A DNA stretch of 41,783 bases, taken from NCBI GenBank assembly GCA_902514745.1, contig CABXRX010000005.1:1-41783 (forward strand), given 5' to 3'. Positions 27,349-36,329 of the stretch are shown here, in pieces. A program made the translations under genes and the position numbers. The notes below the pieces were generated by a model. It was not told where the DNA came from. It saw nothing but the letters and a program-made list of their open reading frames with translations, and did no database searches. Within the stretch, counting starts at the first letter, position 1; each line of letters starts with the position of its first letter. This DNA is from an uncultured Pelagibacteraceae bacterium. GTDB lineage: Bacteria > Pseudomonadota > Alphaproteobacteria > Pelagibacterales > Pelagibacteraceae.

Positions 27349-28710
27349 ATGGCTGATACAATAAAATATTTTCTAGAAGAAGGCAAAATGCCAAAGACTT
27401 GGTATAACATTGCTGCAGATTTACCAAAACCAATGGAGCCTCCTCTTCATCCAGGAACATTAAAACCAATTGGACCAGATGATTTAGCTCCTTTGTTTCC
27501 AATGGCTTTAATTGGCCAAGAAGTTTCTCAAGATAGAGAAATAGAAATACCTGGGCCCGTTAGAGAAATTTACAGACAATGGAGACCATCACCATTATAC
27601 AGAGCAAGAAAATTAGAAAAACATTTAGATACTCCAGCAAAAATTTATTACAAATACGAAGGTGTTAGTCCTTCTGGTAGTCACAAACCAAACACTGCAG
27701 TTGCTCAAGCTTTTTATAATAAAGAAGAAGGCACAAAAAAAATAACTACAGAAACAGGTGCGGGACAATGGGGAACGTCACTTGCGTTTGCATGTAAATT
27801 GTTTGGAATTGAGCTAGATGTTTATATGGTAAAAGTTAGTTTTGAACAAAAACCGTATAGAAAATTAGTAATGCAAACTTATGGTGCAAGATGTGTTGCA
27901 AGTCCATCAAGCGAAACAGATAGTGGTAAAGCAATTTTAGCAAAGGATCCTAATAATACAGGAAGTTTAGGAATAGCAATTTCTGAAGCTGTTGAAATGG
28001 CAGCTAAAAATCCTGATACAAAATATGCTTTAGGGAGTGTGTTAAATCATGTTCTAATGCATCAAACAATCGTAGGTAACGAAGCTTTGCTTCAAATGGA
28101 AATGGCTGACGATTATCCTGATATTTTAGTTGGTTGTACTGGTGGTGGAAGTAATTTTTCAGGATTAGTTAATCCTTTTTTAGGAAAAAATTTTAGAGAA
28201 GGAAAAAAAACAAGAGTAATAGCATGTGAACCAAAATCATGTCCAACATTAACAGAAGGTAAATTTGTTTATGATTTTGGCGATACGGGTAAATTAACAC
28301 CTTTAGTAAAAATGCATACTTTAGGATCTCAATTTATTCCACCAGCAACACATTCAGGTGGATTAAGATATCATGGTATGGCTCCACTTGTCAGTCACTT
28401 AAAAGAAATTAATGCAATCGAAGCAAAAGCATATGGTCAAAAAGAATGTTTTGAAGCTGGTGTGAATTTTGCAAGAACAGAGGGAATTGTTCCAGCACCT
28501 GAAGCGACACATGCTGTTAAGGGTGCTATAGATGCTGCTTTAGAGTGTAAAAAAAATGGAGAGTCTAAAACAATATTATTTAATTTATGTGGTCATGGTC
28601 ATTTTGATATGAAAGCATATGGAGATTACTTCGAAGGAAGCTTAGCAGAAGATAAATTTGACAAAGGAAGTATGGATAAAGCTTTAGAAGATCTTCCAAA
28701 AATTGCTTAA
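27349..28710 (+). CDS. TrpB-like PLP-dependent enzyme (TrpB2 type)
   Basis: 453 aa; RPSPLYRARKLEKHLDTPAKIYYKYEGVSPSGSHKPNTAVAQAFY (PLP Lys); ETGAGQWGTSLAFA; GCTGGGSNFSGL. Confidence 0.93.
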   Translation: MADTIKYFLEEGKMPKTWYNIAADLPKPMEPPLHPGTLKPIGPDDLAPLFPMALIGQEVSQDREIEIPGPVREIYRQWRPSPLYRARKLEKHLDTPAKIYYKYEGVSPSGSHKPNTAVAQAFYNKEEGTKKITTETGAGQWGTSLAFACKLFGIELDVYMVKVSFEQKPYRKLVMQTYGARCVASPSSETDSGKAILAKDPNNTGSLGIAISEAVEMAAKNPDTKYALGSVLNHVLMHQTIVGNEALLQMEMADDYPDILVGCTGGGSNFSGLVNPFLGKNFREGKKTRVIACEPKSCPTLTEGKFVYDFGDTGKLTPLVKMHTLGSQFIPPATHSGGLRYHGMAPLVSHLKEINAIEAKAYGQKECFEAGVNFARTEGIVPAPEATHAVKGAIDAALECKKNGESKTILFNLCGHGHFDMKAYGDYFEGSLAEDKFDKGSMDKALEDLPKIA

Positions 28711-28718
28711 TTAATAGT

Positions 28719-29813
28719 TTGAGTTTAATAAATCCATTTAAAGCATTAAGACCAATAAAAAAACTTGCTCATATAATTTCAACGCCTAATCCTAGATATT
28801 TTAATAGTTTAAAACCCTATCCAAAATTTGGTTTTTTAAAAATTTTGACTAGTAAAAACCTAATAAAATCAAAAAAATATTTTGAAAATATGAAGAATAA
28901 AAAATTCATAACTAAAGAAAGTAAAGATTGTTATTATATTTACAAAATCTCTAACAAAAAACATCAACAGATTGGAATACTGGGTAAAGTAAATTTAAAT
29001 AAGTATGACAATAAAAATATTTTAGGTCATGAAGAAACTTTTAGAAATAGAGTTTCTGAAAGAAAGAAACAATTATTAAATATTTCAACACAGGTAGGTC
29101 CAATTTATACAGCTTATAAGAAAAACAAACACCTACAAAATTTCTTAACTAAAATTGTAAAATCAAAACCAATTTATTCATTTAAATCTTTAGATAAATT
29201 TAATCACCAAGTATGGATTGTTGATAATGAAAAAAATTTGAAAACTTTAAAAATTTTTATTAAAAAAATTAATAAAATATACATTTGTGATGGTCATCAT
29301 AGAATTCAAGGTATGATTAAAAGTAATAAAAAAATATCACCCATGATTATTGCTTTTCCTCATAATCAAATAAAAATTTTAGATTATAATAGAGTGTTAA
29401 AAAGTAAGTTAAGTAACGAAAAAATTATTAATATTATTAGTAAAAATTTTAAAATTAAAAAAATTAAAAAAAACTCCAAAATTCTTAAAAAAGGTTATTT
29501 GGAAATGTATATGAGCAATCAATGGTATTCTCTCAAATATATAAAAAATAATAATCAATTAGATGTAACTATTCTTCATGAAAATATTATTAGTAAAATT
29601 AAAGCTAATAGAATTGAATTTATTTCAGGGATAAATAGTTCAAATTTTCTAAAAAAATTAGTAAATTCAAAAAAATTTAATATTGCTTTTAAGCTTAGTC
29701 CCACAAATATTTCAAATGTTATGAAGATTGCAGATAAAAAAAAATTTATGCCACCAAAATCAACCTGGTTTCATCCAAAACCTTTGGATGGGTTAGTTTG
29801 TTCTGAATTATAA
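28719..29813 (+). CDS. DUF1015 family protein
   Basis: NPFKALRP N-terminus, TQVGPIYTAY, IYICDGHHRIQG; TTG start 8 nt after the trpB2 stop. Confidence 0.75.
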   Translation: MSLINPFKALRPIKKLAHIISTPNPRYFNSLKPYPKFGFLKILTSKNLIKSKKYFENMKNKKFITKESKDCYYIYKISNKKHQQIGILGKVNLNKYDNKNILGHEETFRNRVSERKKQLLNISTQVGPIYTAYKKNKHLQNFLTKIVKSKPIYSFKSLDKFNHQVWIVDNEKNLKTLKIFIKKINKIYICDGHHRIQGMIKSNKKISPMIIAFPHNQIKILDYNRVLKSKLSNEKIINIISKNFKIKKIKKNSKILKKGYLEMYMSNQWYSLKYIKNNNQLDVTILHENIISKIKANRIEFISGINSSNFLKKLVNSKKFNIAFKLSPTNISNVMKIADKKKFMPPKSTWFHPKPLDGLVCSEL

Positions 29814-30785
29814 CACAAATTTCATTTTTCCAATTTTTTGACCCGTAGAATTTGTTACTTCACTAGATTTAATATTTGCTAATTCACTTTCATCTATAAT
29901 ATTTAATTCAGAAATCAATCCTGCTATTGCCGTCTCAGCTGCCCTTGCTGCTCCATCTAAAATTTTAACTACTAATGCAGATTTTATTTCGGGTATTAGT
30001 GCCAAAAATACTCCTTCAGCACCATTTTTAAAAAATATTTTTTTTTTAGAAAATTTTGTTAATTTACAATTAACACTATTTGTACCTCCAGTTATTTCAG
30101 GAAAATTTACACATGAGTTAAAAATTTTTTTTGCTATATCTGTATTTTCATTTAATGATTTGCTATCCGTTAATCGAGACGCTGCTAATGCAAATTTTTT
30201 TAAAGGCATTAAGGGATTAGGAAGAGTACAACCATCAATTCCAATATTTTTTATTTTAAAGTCTGATAAAATTTCAATTAATTGAATTAAATCTTTTTGT
30301 AGTGGATGAGATATTTCATTATAATTTTCTAAAGTTAAGTTTTTATGCTTACATACTGCTAGATGCCCACAATGTTTCCCAGAACAATTATGATAGATTC
30401 TTCTTTTGTTTTGATTTTCTAATTTTACTTTAAATTTATCCTCTAAATTCCAAGGCCAATCATGTCCACATGAGAGGTTTTCTTCGTTAATATCAATTTT
30501 TTTTAACCAACTAGAAATAATTTCTTGATGAAACTTTTCGGCATGATGTGATGCTGTAGTAATCGCTATTTGTTCTTCAGTAAGATTCATAGAATCTGCT
30601 ATGCCATCTTTATAAAGATTTAAAGTTTGAATTGGTTTTAGTGCTGATCTTGGATATATATTTAAGTCTGAGTTTCCCCATTCTTTTAAAATATTTCCTG
30701 ATGAATTAATTAATACTGCAACACCTTGATGAAAACTTTCAACTTCACTTCCTCTTGTAACTTCAACCATTCTTACAGATTCCAT
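29808..30785 (-). CDS. Asparaginase (Rhizobium etli AnsA-like family)
   Basis: VEVTRGSEVESFHQGVAVLINSSGNILKEWGNSDLNIYPRSALKPIQTL; YHNCSGKHCGHLAVC; DGCTLPNPLMPL. Confidence 0.88.
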   Translation of the reverse strand: MESVRMVEVTRGSEVESFHQGVAVLINSSGNILKEWGNSDLNIYPRSALKPIQTLNLYKDGIADSMNLTEEQIAITTASHHAEKFHQEIISSWLKKIDINEENLSCGHDWPWNLEDKFKVKLENQNKRRIYHNCSGKHCGHLAVCKHKNLTLENYNEISHPLQKDLIQLIEILSDFKIKNIGIDGCTLPNPLMPLKKFALAASRLTDSKSLNENTDIAKKIFNSCVNFPEITGGTNSVNCKLTKFSKKKIFFKNGAEGVFLALIPEIKSALVVKILDGAARAAETAIAGLISELNIIDESELANIKSSEVTNSTGQKIGKMKFVL

Positions 30786-30789
30786 ATAT

Positions 30790-31863
30790 TTACCTATTAA
30801 ATAATTTTTTTAAACTTTCATTGGATGCTTCAGAAATCCCTTTTTCTGTAATTAAACCAGTCACATATTTTGCTGGCGTAACATCAAATGCTAAATTCAT
30901 TGCTTTACTTTTTTTGGGATAAATTAAAACTTTTTTGATTTCATTATTTTCATCAATTCCTTCAACATGAGATAATTCCTCTGAATTTCTCTCTTCAATT
31001 GGTATTTCTCTCGAATCTTTTATATTCCAATCTATTGTTGAGCTAGGCAGAGCAACATAAAAAGGAACATTATTATCATGAGCAGCTAATGCTTTCAAAT
31101 AAGTTCCAATTTTATTGCAAACATCTCCGTTCGACAATGTTCTATCAGTTCCTACAATACAAATATCAACCTCACCTCTTTGCATTAAAATACCACCTGT
31201 GTTATCGGCGATAATTGTATTGGATATTTCTTCTTCATTTAATTCATATGAGGTTAAATTTGCACCTTGGTTTCTTGGTCTAGTTTCGTCCACCCAAACA
31301 TGAACAGGAATTCCTTTTTTATGAGCATGATATATTGGTGAGGTTGCTGTACCCCAATTAATAGTTGCAAGCCAACCAGCATTACAGTGAGTTAAAATAT
31401 TAACTGTATCTTTTTTTTTATTATAAATTTCCTCAATTATTCTTAATCCTTTAATACCAATATTTTCACAAAACTTTTCATCTTCATTACATAATTCTTT
31501 AGCTTCTTTTAAAGCAATATCTAAGATTTGATCACTATTAATTCCTGATAATTTGTTCATCATGCGGTCTACAGCCCATTTTAAATTTATTGCGGTAGGT
31601 CTTGACTGTATTAGCTCTTCTGCACTTTTTTTTATAAATTCACGATCTTTATTTTCTTGAACTGCTAGAGCTATTCCATAAGCAGCTGTTGCTCCAATTA
31701 ATGGTGCACCTCTTACTTCCATTATTTTAATGGCATTTACTGCATCTTTAACTGTTTTAAGATCTTTAATGATAAATTTATGTGGAAGTTTTGTTTGATC
31801 AATTATCTTAACAATATTTTCCTCATACCATATAGTTCGATACTCTTTTCCTTCTATTCTCAT
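30790..31863 (-). CDS. mtnA: S-methyl-5-thioribose-1-phosphate isomerase
   Basis: MEVRGAPLIGATAAYGIALA; LTHCNAGWLATINWGTATSPIYHAHKKGIPVHVWVDETRPRNQGANLTSYEL; VGTDRTLSNGDVCNKIGTY. Confidence 0.95.
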   Translation of the reverse strand: MRIEGKEYRTIWYEENIVKIIDQTKLPHKFIIKDLKTVKDAVNAIKIMEVRGAPLIGATAAYGIALAVQENKDREFIKKSAEELIQSRPTAINLKWAVDRMMNKLSGINSDQILDIALKEAKELCNEDEKFCENIGIKGLRIIEEIYNKKKDTVNILTHCNAGWLATINWGTATSPIYHAHKKGIPVHVWVDETRPRNQGANLTSYELNEEEISNTIIADNTGGILMQRGEVDICIVGTDRTLSNGDVCNKIGTYLKALAAHDNNVPFYVALPSSTIDWNIKDSREIPIEERNSEELSHVEGIDENNEIKKVLIYPKKSKAMNLAFDVTPAKYVTGLITEKGISEASNESLKKLFNR

Positions 31864-31864
31864 A

Positions 31865-32791
31865 TTAAAAAATTTGATCTAAATATTTAATTATTTCTTT
31901 TCTTTTGGGATCGCTTTCAGCAAAACATTTTGTTAAATGAATTCCATGATAGCCACCCAACATTGTATTTTTTTTACATTTTGTATCACTTGTATCTATA
32001 AATCTAACTGTTTCTACTTCAGATAAAAAAGAGAGTGTTTTTGTATTTTCATAAGGGTCTTTTTCATGAGCATAGACTAAAACTTTAGATAATTTATCTA
32101 CTTTAATTAGTGACATTTTATAATTTCTCCAATTTATCCATCCTTTATGTGGGTTTTTCATTTTTGCAAATTTTCCAGATCTTGCAGGGCTAAATGCAAT
32201 AACGCCTTTAATTTGATTTGGATACTTTGATTTTAAAACTAAAGACGACCAAGCACCAGCCGAATGTCCAACAAGTAAAATGTTTCTAAAACCTTTGTCT
32301 TTAAAATCATCAACTTTTAATTTTAAAACTTTCTTCTTGGTTGAAACTTCGCTCTTATCAACTAAAAATATACCATTTTTATCTTTTAGTTTTAGAACAC
32401 TATCAACATCCTGATTATTTTTATCATATACACCCCAAAATTTATCCTCTTCACTCTGAGACCATCCCCTAACCCCAAAACATAATTTATAAACTTTTAC
32501 AGTAAAATCTTTTATCTTAATTCCATCAAGTTCATAAATAACAGGTGGAACTTTTCTCCATTTTTTTTGACACTTGTCTATTGATCTTTCTTTGCCGCTT
32601 GATCCATGAGTATAAATAAGAATTATAGTTTTATCTTTGTTTAAATTTTCTTTAATTTGATAAGGATTTCCTTTGTTATCTATAAATGAGTTGAATTTAG
32701 ATAATTTTTTTAAGTCCTTTTCGATTTTTTTATCAGCAAATGAAGTTGTACTTAGTAAAACAAATAGAATTATAATTAATATTTGTCTCAT
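31865..32791 (-). CDS. Exported alpha/beta hydrolase-like protein
   Basis: Signal-like N-terminus; nucleophile elbow ILLVGHSAGAWSSLVLKSKYPNQIKGVIAFSPA. Confidence 0.75.
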   Translation of the reverse strand: MRQILIIILFVLLSTTSFADKKIEKDLKKLSKFNSFIDNKGNPYQIKENLNKDKTIILIYTHGSSGKERSIDKCQKKWRKVPPVIYELDGIKIKDFTVKVYKLCFGVRGWSQSEEDKFWGVYDKNNQDVDSVLKLKDKNGIFLVDKSEVSTKKKVLKLKVDDFKDKGFRNILLVGHSAGAWSSLVLKSKYPNQIKGVIAFSPARSGKFAKMKNPHKGWINWRNYKMSLIKVDKLSKVLVYAHEKDPYENTKTLSFLSEVETVRFIDTSDTKCKKNTMLGGYHGIHLTKCFAESDPKRKEIIKYLDQIF

Positions 32792-33660
32792 TTATTAAGA
32801 ACTCTACCAGCCACTGTATTTAGTTTATCAATAGTTTTTTGAGTTCTTTTTTCGGGCGCTGTAATTATTGCTACATCTAAACAATTATTTGTTGGATCAT
32901 TTGGGTCTATGTAATTTTCAAAATTGTCTATTAAATTTTTAATCATTACTTTTGCTTTTTCAGCATTTCCTAAAAGAACTTTTACTACTTGCTGCACATC
33001 AACATTTTCATGATCTGGATGCCAACAATCAAAATCTGTTACCATAGATACCGATGCATATCTAATTTCAGCTTCTCTTGCGAGCTTTGCTTCAGGCATA
33101 TTGGTCATGCCAATAACATCTGCTTTCCAAGATCTATAAAGATTTGACTCAGCTAGTGTTGAAAATTGTGGACCTTCCATGACAACATAAGTACCATTTC
33201 TTTGATAATCTATATTTGATTTCTTTATAGCGTCTTCACATGCATTCATTAAACCATTTGATGTTGGATGAGCCATAGATACATGAGCAACTATTTCTTC
33301 ATCAAAAAAGGTTTTTTTTCTTGCAAAAGTTCTGTCAATAAATTGGTTAACAATAACAAATTTTCCTGGCGGTAAATCCTCTTTGAGAGATCCTACTGCT
33401 GAGACAGACACGATATCTGTTACTCCTAATTGTTTGAGTGCATCAATATTTGCTCTAAAATTTATATTAGACGGTGAAATAAAATGACCCCTTCCATGTC
33501 TTGGTAAAAAGTAAACTTCTTTTTTATTGTAGTTTGTTTTTAAAATTTGATCTGAGGGTTTCCCCCATGGAGTATTTAGATCAATTAACTCTCTGTCTTT
33601 AAACTCTTCGACATCATAAAGACCACTTCCTCCAATTATTGCCAATTTATTAGTTGTCAT
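32788..33660 (-). CDS. mtnP: S-methyl-5'-thioadenosine phosphorylase
   Basis: LAIIGGSGLYDVEEF; FLPRHGRGHFISPSNINFRANI; YVVMEGPQFSTLAES; DVIGMTNMPEAKLAREAEI. Confidence 0.95.
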   Translation of the reverse strand: MTTNKLAIIGGSGLYDVEEFKDRELIDLNTPWGKPSDQILKTNYNKKEVYFLPRHGRGHFISPSNINFRANIDALKQLGVTDIVSVSAVGSLKEDLPPGKFVIVNQFIDRTFARKKTFFDEEIVAHVSMAHPTSNGLMNACEDAIKKSNIDYQRNGTYVVMEGPQFSTLAESNLYRSWKADVIGMTNMPEAKLAREAEIRYASVSMVTDFDCWHPDHENVDVQQVVKVLLGNAEKAKVMIKNLIDNFENYIDPNDPTNNCLDVAIITAPEKRTQKTIDKLNTVAGRVLNK

Positions 33661-33701
33661 CGTTAAAAATTTAATTATTTATACTTTTATATTTAACTAT
33701 T

Positions 33702-34229
33702 ATGAATTTAAAAGATTATATTAGATCTATCCCAGATTATCCAAAAAAAGGTATTTTATTTAGGGACATTACCACTTTAATTAAAAACGAAAACGCATTT
33801 GCTGAAACTATTGACCAAATAGTAGAAAGATCAAAAAAATACAACTTTACAAAAATTGCAGCAATAGAATCTCGTGGGTTTGTATTTGCTTCAGCAGTTT
33901 CCTACATTTTAAAAAAACCATTTATAATGCTTAGAAAAAAAAATAAATTACCTGCTGAGGTTCATTCAATTGATTTTGAACTTGAATATGGAACAGCGAC
34001 AATAGAAATGCATAAAGATTCTATAGATGAAAATGATAATGTTTTAATTATAGATGATCTAATTGCGACTGGTGGTACTGCAGAAGCTGCTGCTAAACTC
34101 ATTGAAATTTCAAAGGGAAAAGTTGCAGCCTTTGTATTTGTTATTAATTTATTTGACTTAGGTGGATCTGATAATCTAATTAAAAAAAATTATAAAATAG
34201 AAAATTTAATTGAGTTTCCTGGACACTAA
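33702..34229 (+). CDS. apt: Adenine phosphoribosyltransferase
   Basis: IPDYPKKGILFRDITTLI; AAIESRGFVFASAVSY; VLIIDDLIATGGTAEAAAKLIE. Confidence 0.95.
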   Translation: MNLKDYIRSIPDYPKKGILFRDITTLIKNENAFAETIDQIVERSKKYNFTKIAAIESRGFVFASAVSYILKKPFIMLRKKNKLPAEVHSIDFELEYGTATIEMHKDSIDENDNVLIIDDLIATGGTAEAAAKLIEISKGKVAAFVFVINLFDLGGSDNLIKKNYKIENLIEFPGH

Positions 34230-34765
34230 TCGAATTTAAAATCTTTTATATTTGTTGTCTCATATTTTTCAAATGGCATATGTATCCATGGTGAGTCCTC
34301 CAAAAAATCTACAGAATAATCTGGATTAAATTTAGATGTTGATTTATGCCACAATACAGCTGTTTTTATTTTTTCCTCTAAATAAAAACCATAAAAGTGT
34401 TCTAACCATTTTATACTCTTAATAAGAGTTTTTCCTGAGTCTGCCAAATCATCTACCAATAGTATATGAGAGCCTAAATTAGGGGTTGTTTTAGCCAGAT
34501 CCCTTGAAAAAGTAAATTGTCCTTGTTGATTTTTAATATCATCACTAGTCCCATGATAAGATTCAACAGAAAGAATTGCTAAGGGCAAATTAAATAGTCT
34601 ACTAAACACATCTCCGACTCTAAGACCTCCTTTAGCTATGCAAATTATTTGATTAAATTTACAATCATCATCATAAATTTTCTTAGCAAGTTGCTCTATC
34701 TTCTTATGATAGTCTTCCCATGTAATATAAATATCTTTCATAAAATTAAAAAATTTCAATCTCAA
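34226..34765 (-). CDS. Purine (xanthine/hypoxanthine-guanine type) phosphoribosyltransferase
   Basis: IICIAKGGLRVGDVFSRLFNLPLAIL; ILLVDDLADSGKTLIKSIKWL PRPP motif. Confidence 0.85.
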   Translation of the reverse strand: MRLKFFNFMKDIYITWEDYHKKIEQLAKKIYDDDCKFNQIICIAKGGLRVGDVFSRLFNLPLAILSVESYHGTSDDIKNQQGQFTFSRDLAKTTPNLGSHILLVDDLADSGKTLIKSIKWLEHFYGFYLEEKIKTAVLWHKSTSKFNPDYSVDFLEDSPWIHMPFEKYETTNIKDFKFD

Positions 34766-34820
34766 GTAGCTTAAATCTTATCTTATATTGCAAATATAAA
34801 TTATTAGTACCCATAAAAAC

Positions 34821-34829
34821 TTATCCACA
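34821..34829. promoter_or_regulatory. Consensus DnaA box TTATCCACA upstream of guaC
   Basis: Exact 9-mer match in the 34766-34879 intergenic region. Confidence 0.4.
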
Positions 34830-34879
34830 GGCTTGTTATTGGTTTGAAATTAATTTTTATAATTATAGTTTAAGGTCAT

Positions 34880-35914
34880 ATGAGAATAGAAGAAGAATTA
34901 AAGCTAGATTATTCTGACGTATTATTTAGACCCAAAAGAAGCACCTTAAAAAGTCGTAAAGATGTAAATCTTTTAAGAACCTATAGATTTAAGTATAGCA
35001 AAAATGAATGGTCTGGAATTCCTATAATGGCAGCAAATATGGATGGTGTTGGTGAATTAAATATTGCAGAGAAATTAAACGAATATGGAATGATTACTTG
35101 TTTAACAAAACAACATGATGTTAAAAAAATTAAACAAAATAAAAATATAAAAAAGATTTATCCGAATATAGCGTTAAGTGTTGGAATTAAAAAAGAAGAT
35201 TTTCAAAATTTAGATAAAGTTTTGAAAGAATTTAATTTTTTCAAATTCATTTGTATCGATGTTGCTAATGGCTACTCAGAACATTTTACAAATTTTGTTA
35301 AATCAGTAAGAGATAAATACCCTACAAAAACCATAATAGCTGGAAATGTTGTAACAGCTGATATGACACAAGAATTGGTTCTTAGTGGTGCAGATATTGT
35401 AAAAGTTGGGATAGGACCTGGAAGTGTTTGTACAACTAGAATTCAAACTGGCGTTGGATATCCACAATTGAGTGCAGTAATAGAATGTGCAGATGCGGCA
35501 CACGGACTCGGAGCACATGTGATAGCTGACGGTGGATGTACTTGTCCAGGTGATGTTGCAAAAGGTTTTGGAGGAGGTGCAGACTTTGTAATGCTTGGGG
35601 GAATGTTAGCTGGACACGATGAAGGTAAAGGTAAATTAGTAAAAGTTAATGGTTCTAAATATATTGAATTTTATGGATCAAGTTCTGAAGTTGCGAATAA
35701 AAAACATTATGGTGGACTTGCAAATTACCGAAGTAGTGAAGGAAGAAAAGTACGAGTAAAATATAGAGGAAAAATAAACGATACGGTTTTAAATATTCTT
35801 GGCGGTGTCAGAAGTAGTTGCACTTATGTGGGAGCCCCATCATTAAAACAATTAAGCAAATGTACAACATTTGTCAGAGTTTCAAATCAATTTAACGATA
35901 CTTTTCTAAAATAA
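34880..35914 (+). CDS. guaC: GMP reductase (IMPDH/GMPR family)
   Basis: KVGIGPGSVCTTRIQTGVGYPQLSAVIECADAAHGLGAHVIADGGCTCPGDVAKGFGGGADFVMLGGMLAGHDE; 344 aa with no room for CBS domains. Confidence 0.9.
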   Translation: MRIEEELKLDYSDVLFRPKRSTLKSRKDVNLLRTYRFKYSKNEWSGIPIMAANMDGVGELNIAEKLNEYGMITCLTKQHDVKKIKQNKNIKKIYPNIALSVGIKKEDFQNLDKVLKEFNFFKFICIDVANGYSEHFTNFVKSVRDKYPTKTIIAGNVVTADMTQELVLSGADIVKVGIGPGSVCTTRIQTGVGYPQLSAVIECADAAHGLGAHVIADGGCTCPGDVAKGFGGGADFVMLGGMLAGHDEGKGKLVKVNGSKYIEFYGSSSEVANKKHYGGLANYRSSEGRKVRVKYRGKINDTVLNILGGVRSSCTYVGAPSLKQLSKCTTFVRVSNQFNDTFLK

Positions 35915-35924
35915 TATTTTTAAG

Positions 35925-36001
35925 TGGTAGCGGGAAGTGGGATCGAACCACTGACCTCAGGCTTATGAGTCCTGCGCTCTAACCAACTGAGCTACCCCGC
36001 C
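35925..36001 (-). tRNA. tRNA with CAT anticodon (elongator tRNA-Met likely)
   Basis: Minus strand GGCGGGGTAGCTCAGTTGGTTAGAGCGCAGGACTCATAAGCCTGAGGTCAGTGGTTCGATCCCACTTCCCGCTACCA; cloverleaf arms, TTCGATC T-loop, encoded CCA. Confidence 0.93.
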
Positions 36002-36068
36002 ATATTTATAAATGACTTATAATATAATTCTTTATTGTTTCAATAAACTTTTTAGGCAGGGATTAATA

Positions 36069-36278
36069 CTAAATTATAAAATAAACTGTTAAGGAACTAA
36101 TTGCAGCAATAATAAAAAATGAAAAAATAATTCTTTTTTTAGTAGTTCTTTTTTTATCTAATCGAACCCTGTTAAGTAAAATATTTACATTAGTTGTTTT
36201 ATAGTTATCTTCTTTTTGATCTTTATTTGAAGCAATATCAGAATTTAGTAAAGTTATTTCTTGTTCGTCTTTTTTCAC
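36069..36278 (-). CDS. Small single-TM tail-anchored protein of unknown function
   Basis: 69 aa; polar N-terminus and C-terminal hydrophobic helix IIFSFFIIAAISSLTVYFII. Confidence 0.45.
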   Translation of the reverse strand: MKKDEQEITLLNSDIASNKDQKEDNYKTTNVNILLNRVRLDKKRTTKKRIIFSFFIIAAISSLTVYFII

Positions 36279-36329
36279 ATTATCATTTAAACAGTAATTG
36301 ACTACAAATTCAAACTATTTAAAAAGTAA

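Noticed and set aside
35303-35518. Minus-strand 71-aa Cys/Ser-rich ORF
   Set aside because: Antisense to the strongly supported guaC; no support as a cysteine-rich peptide.
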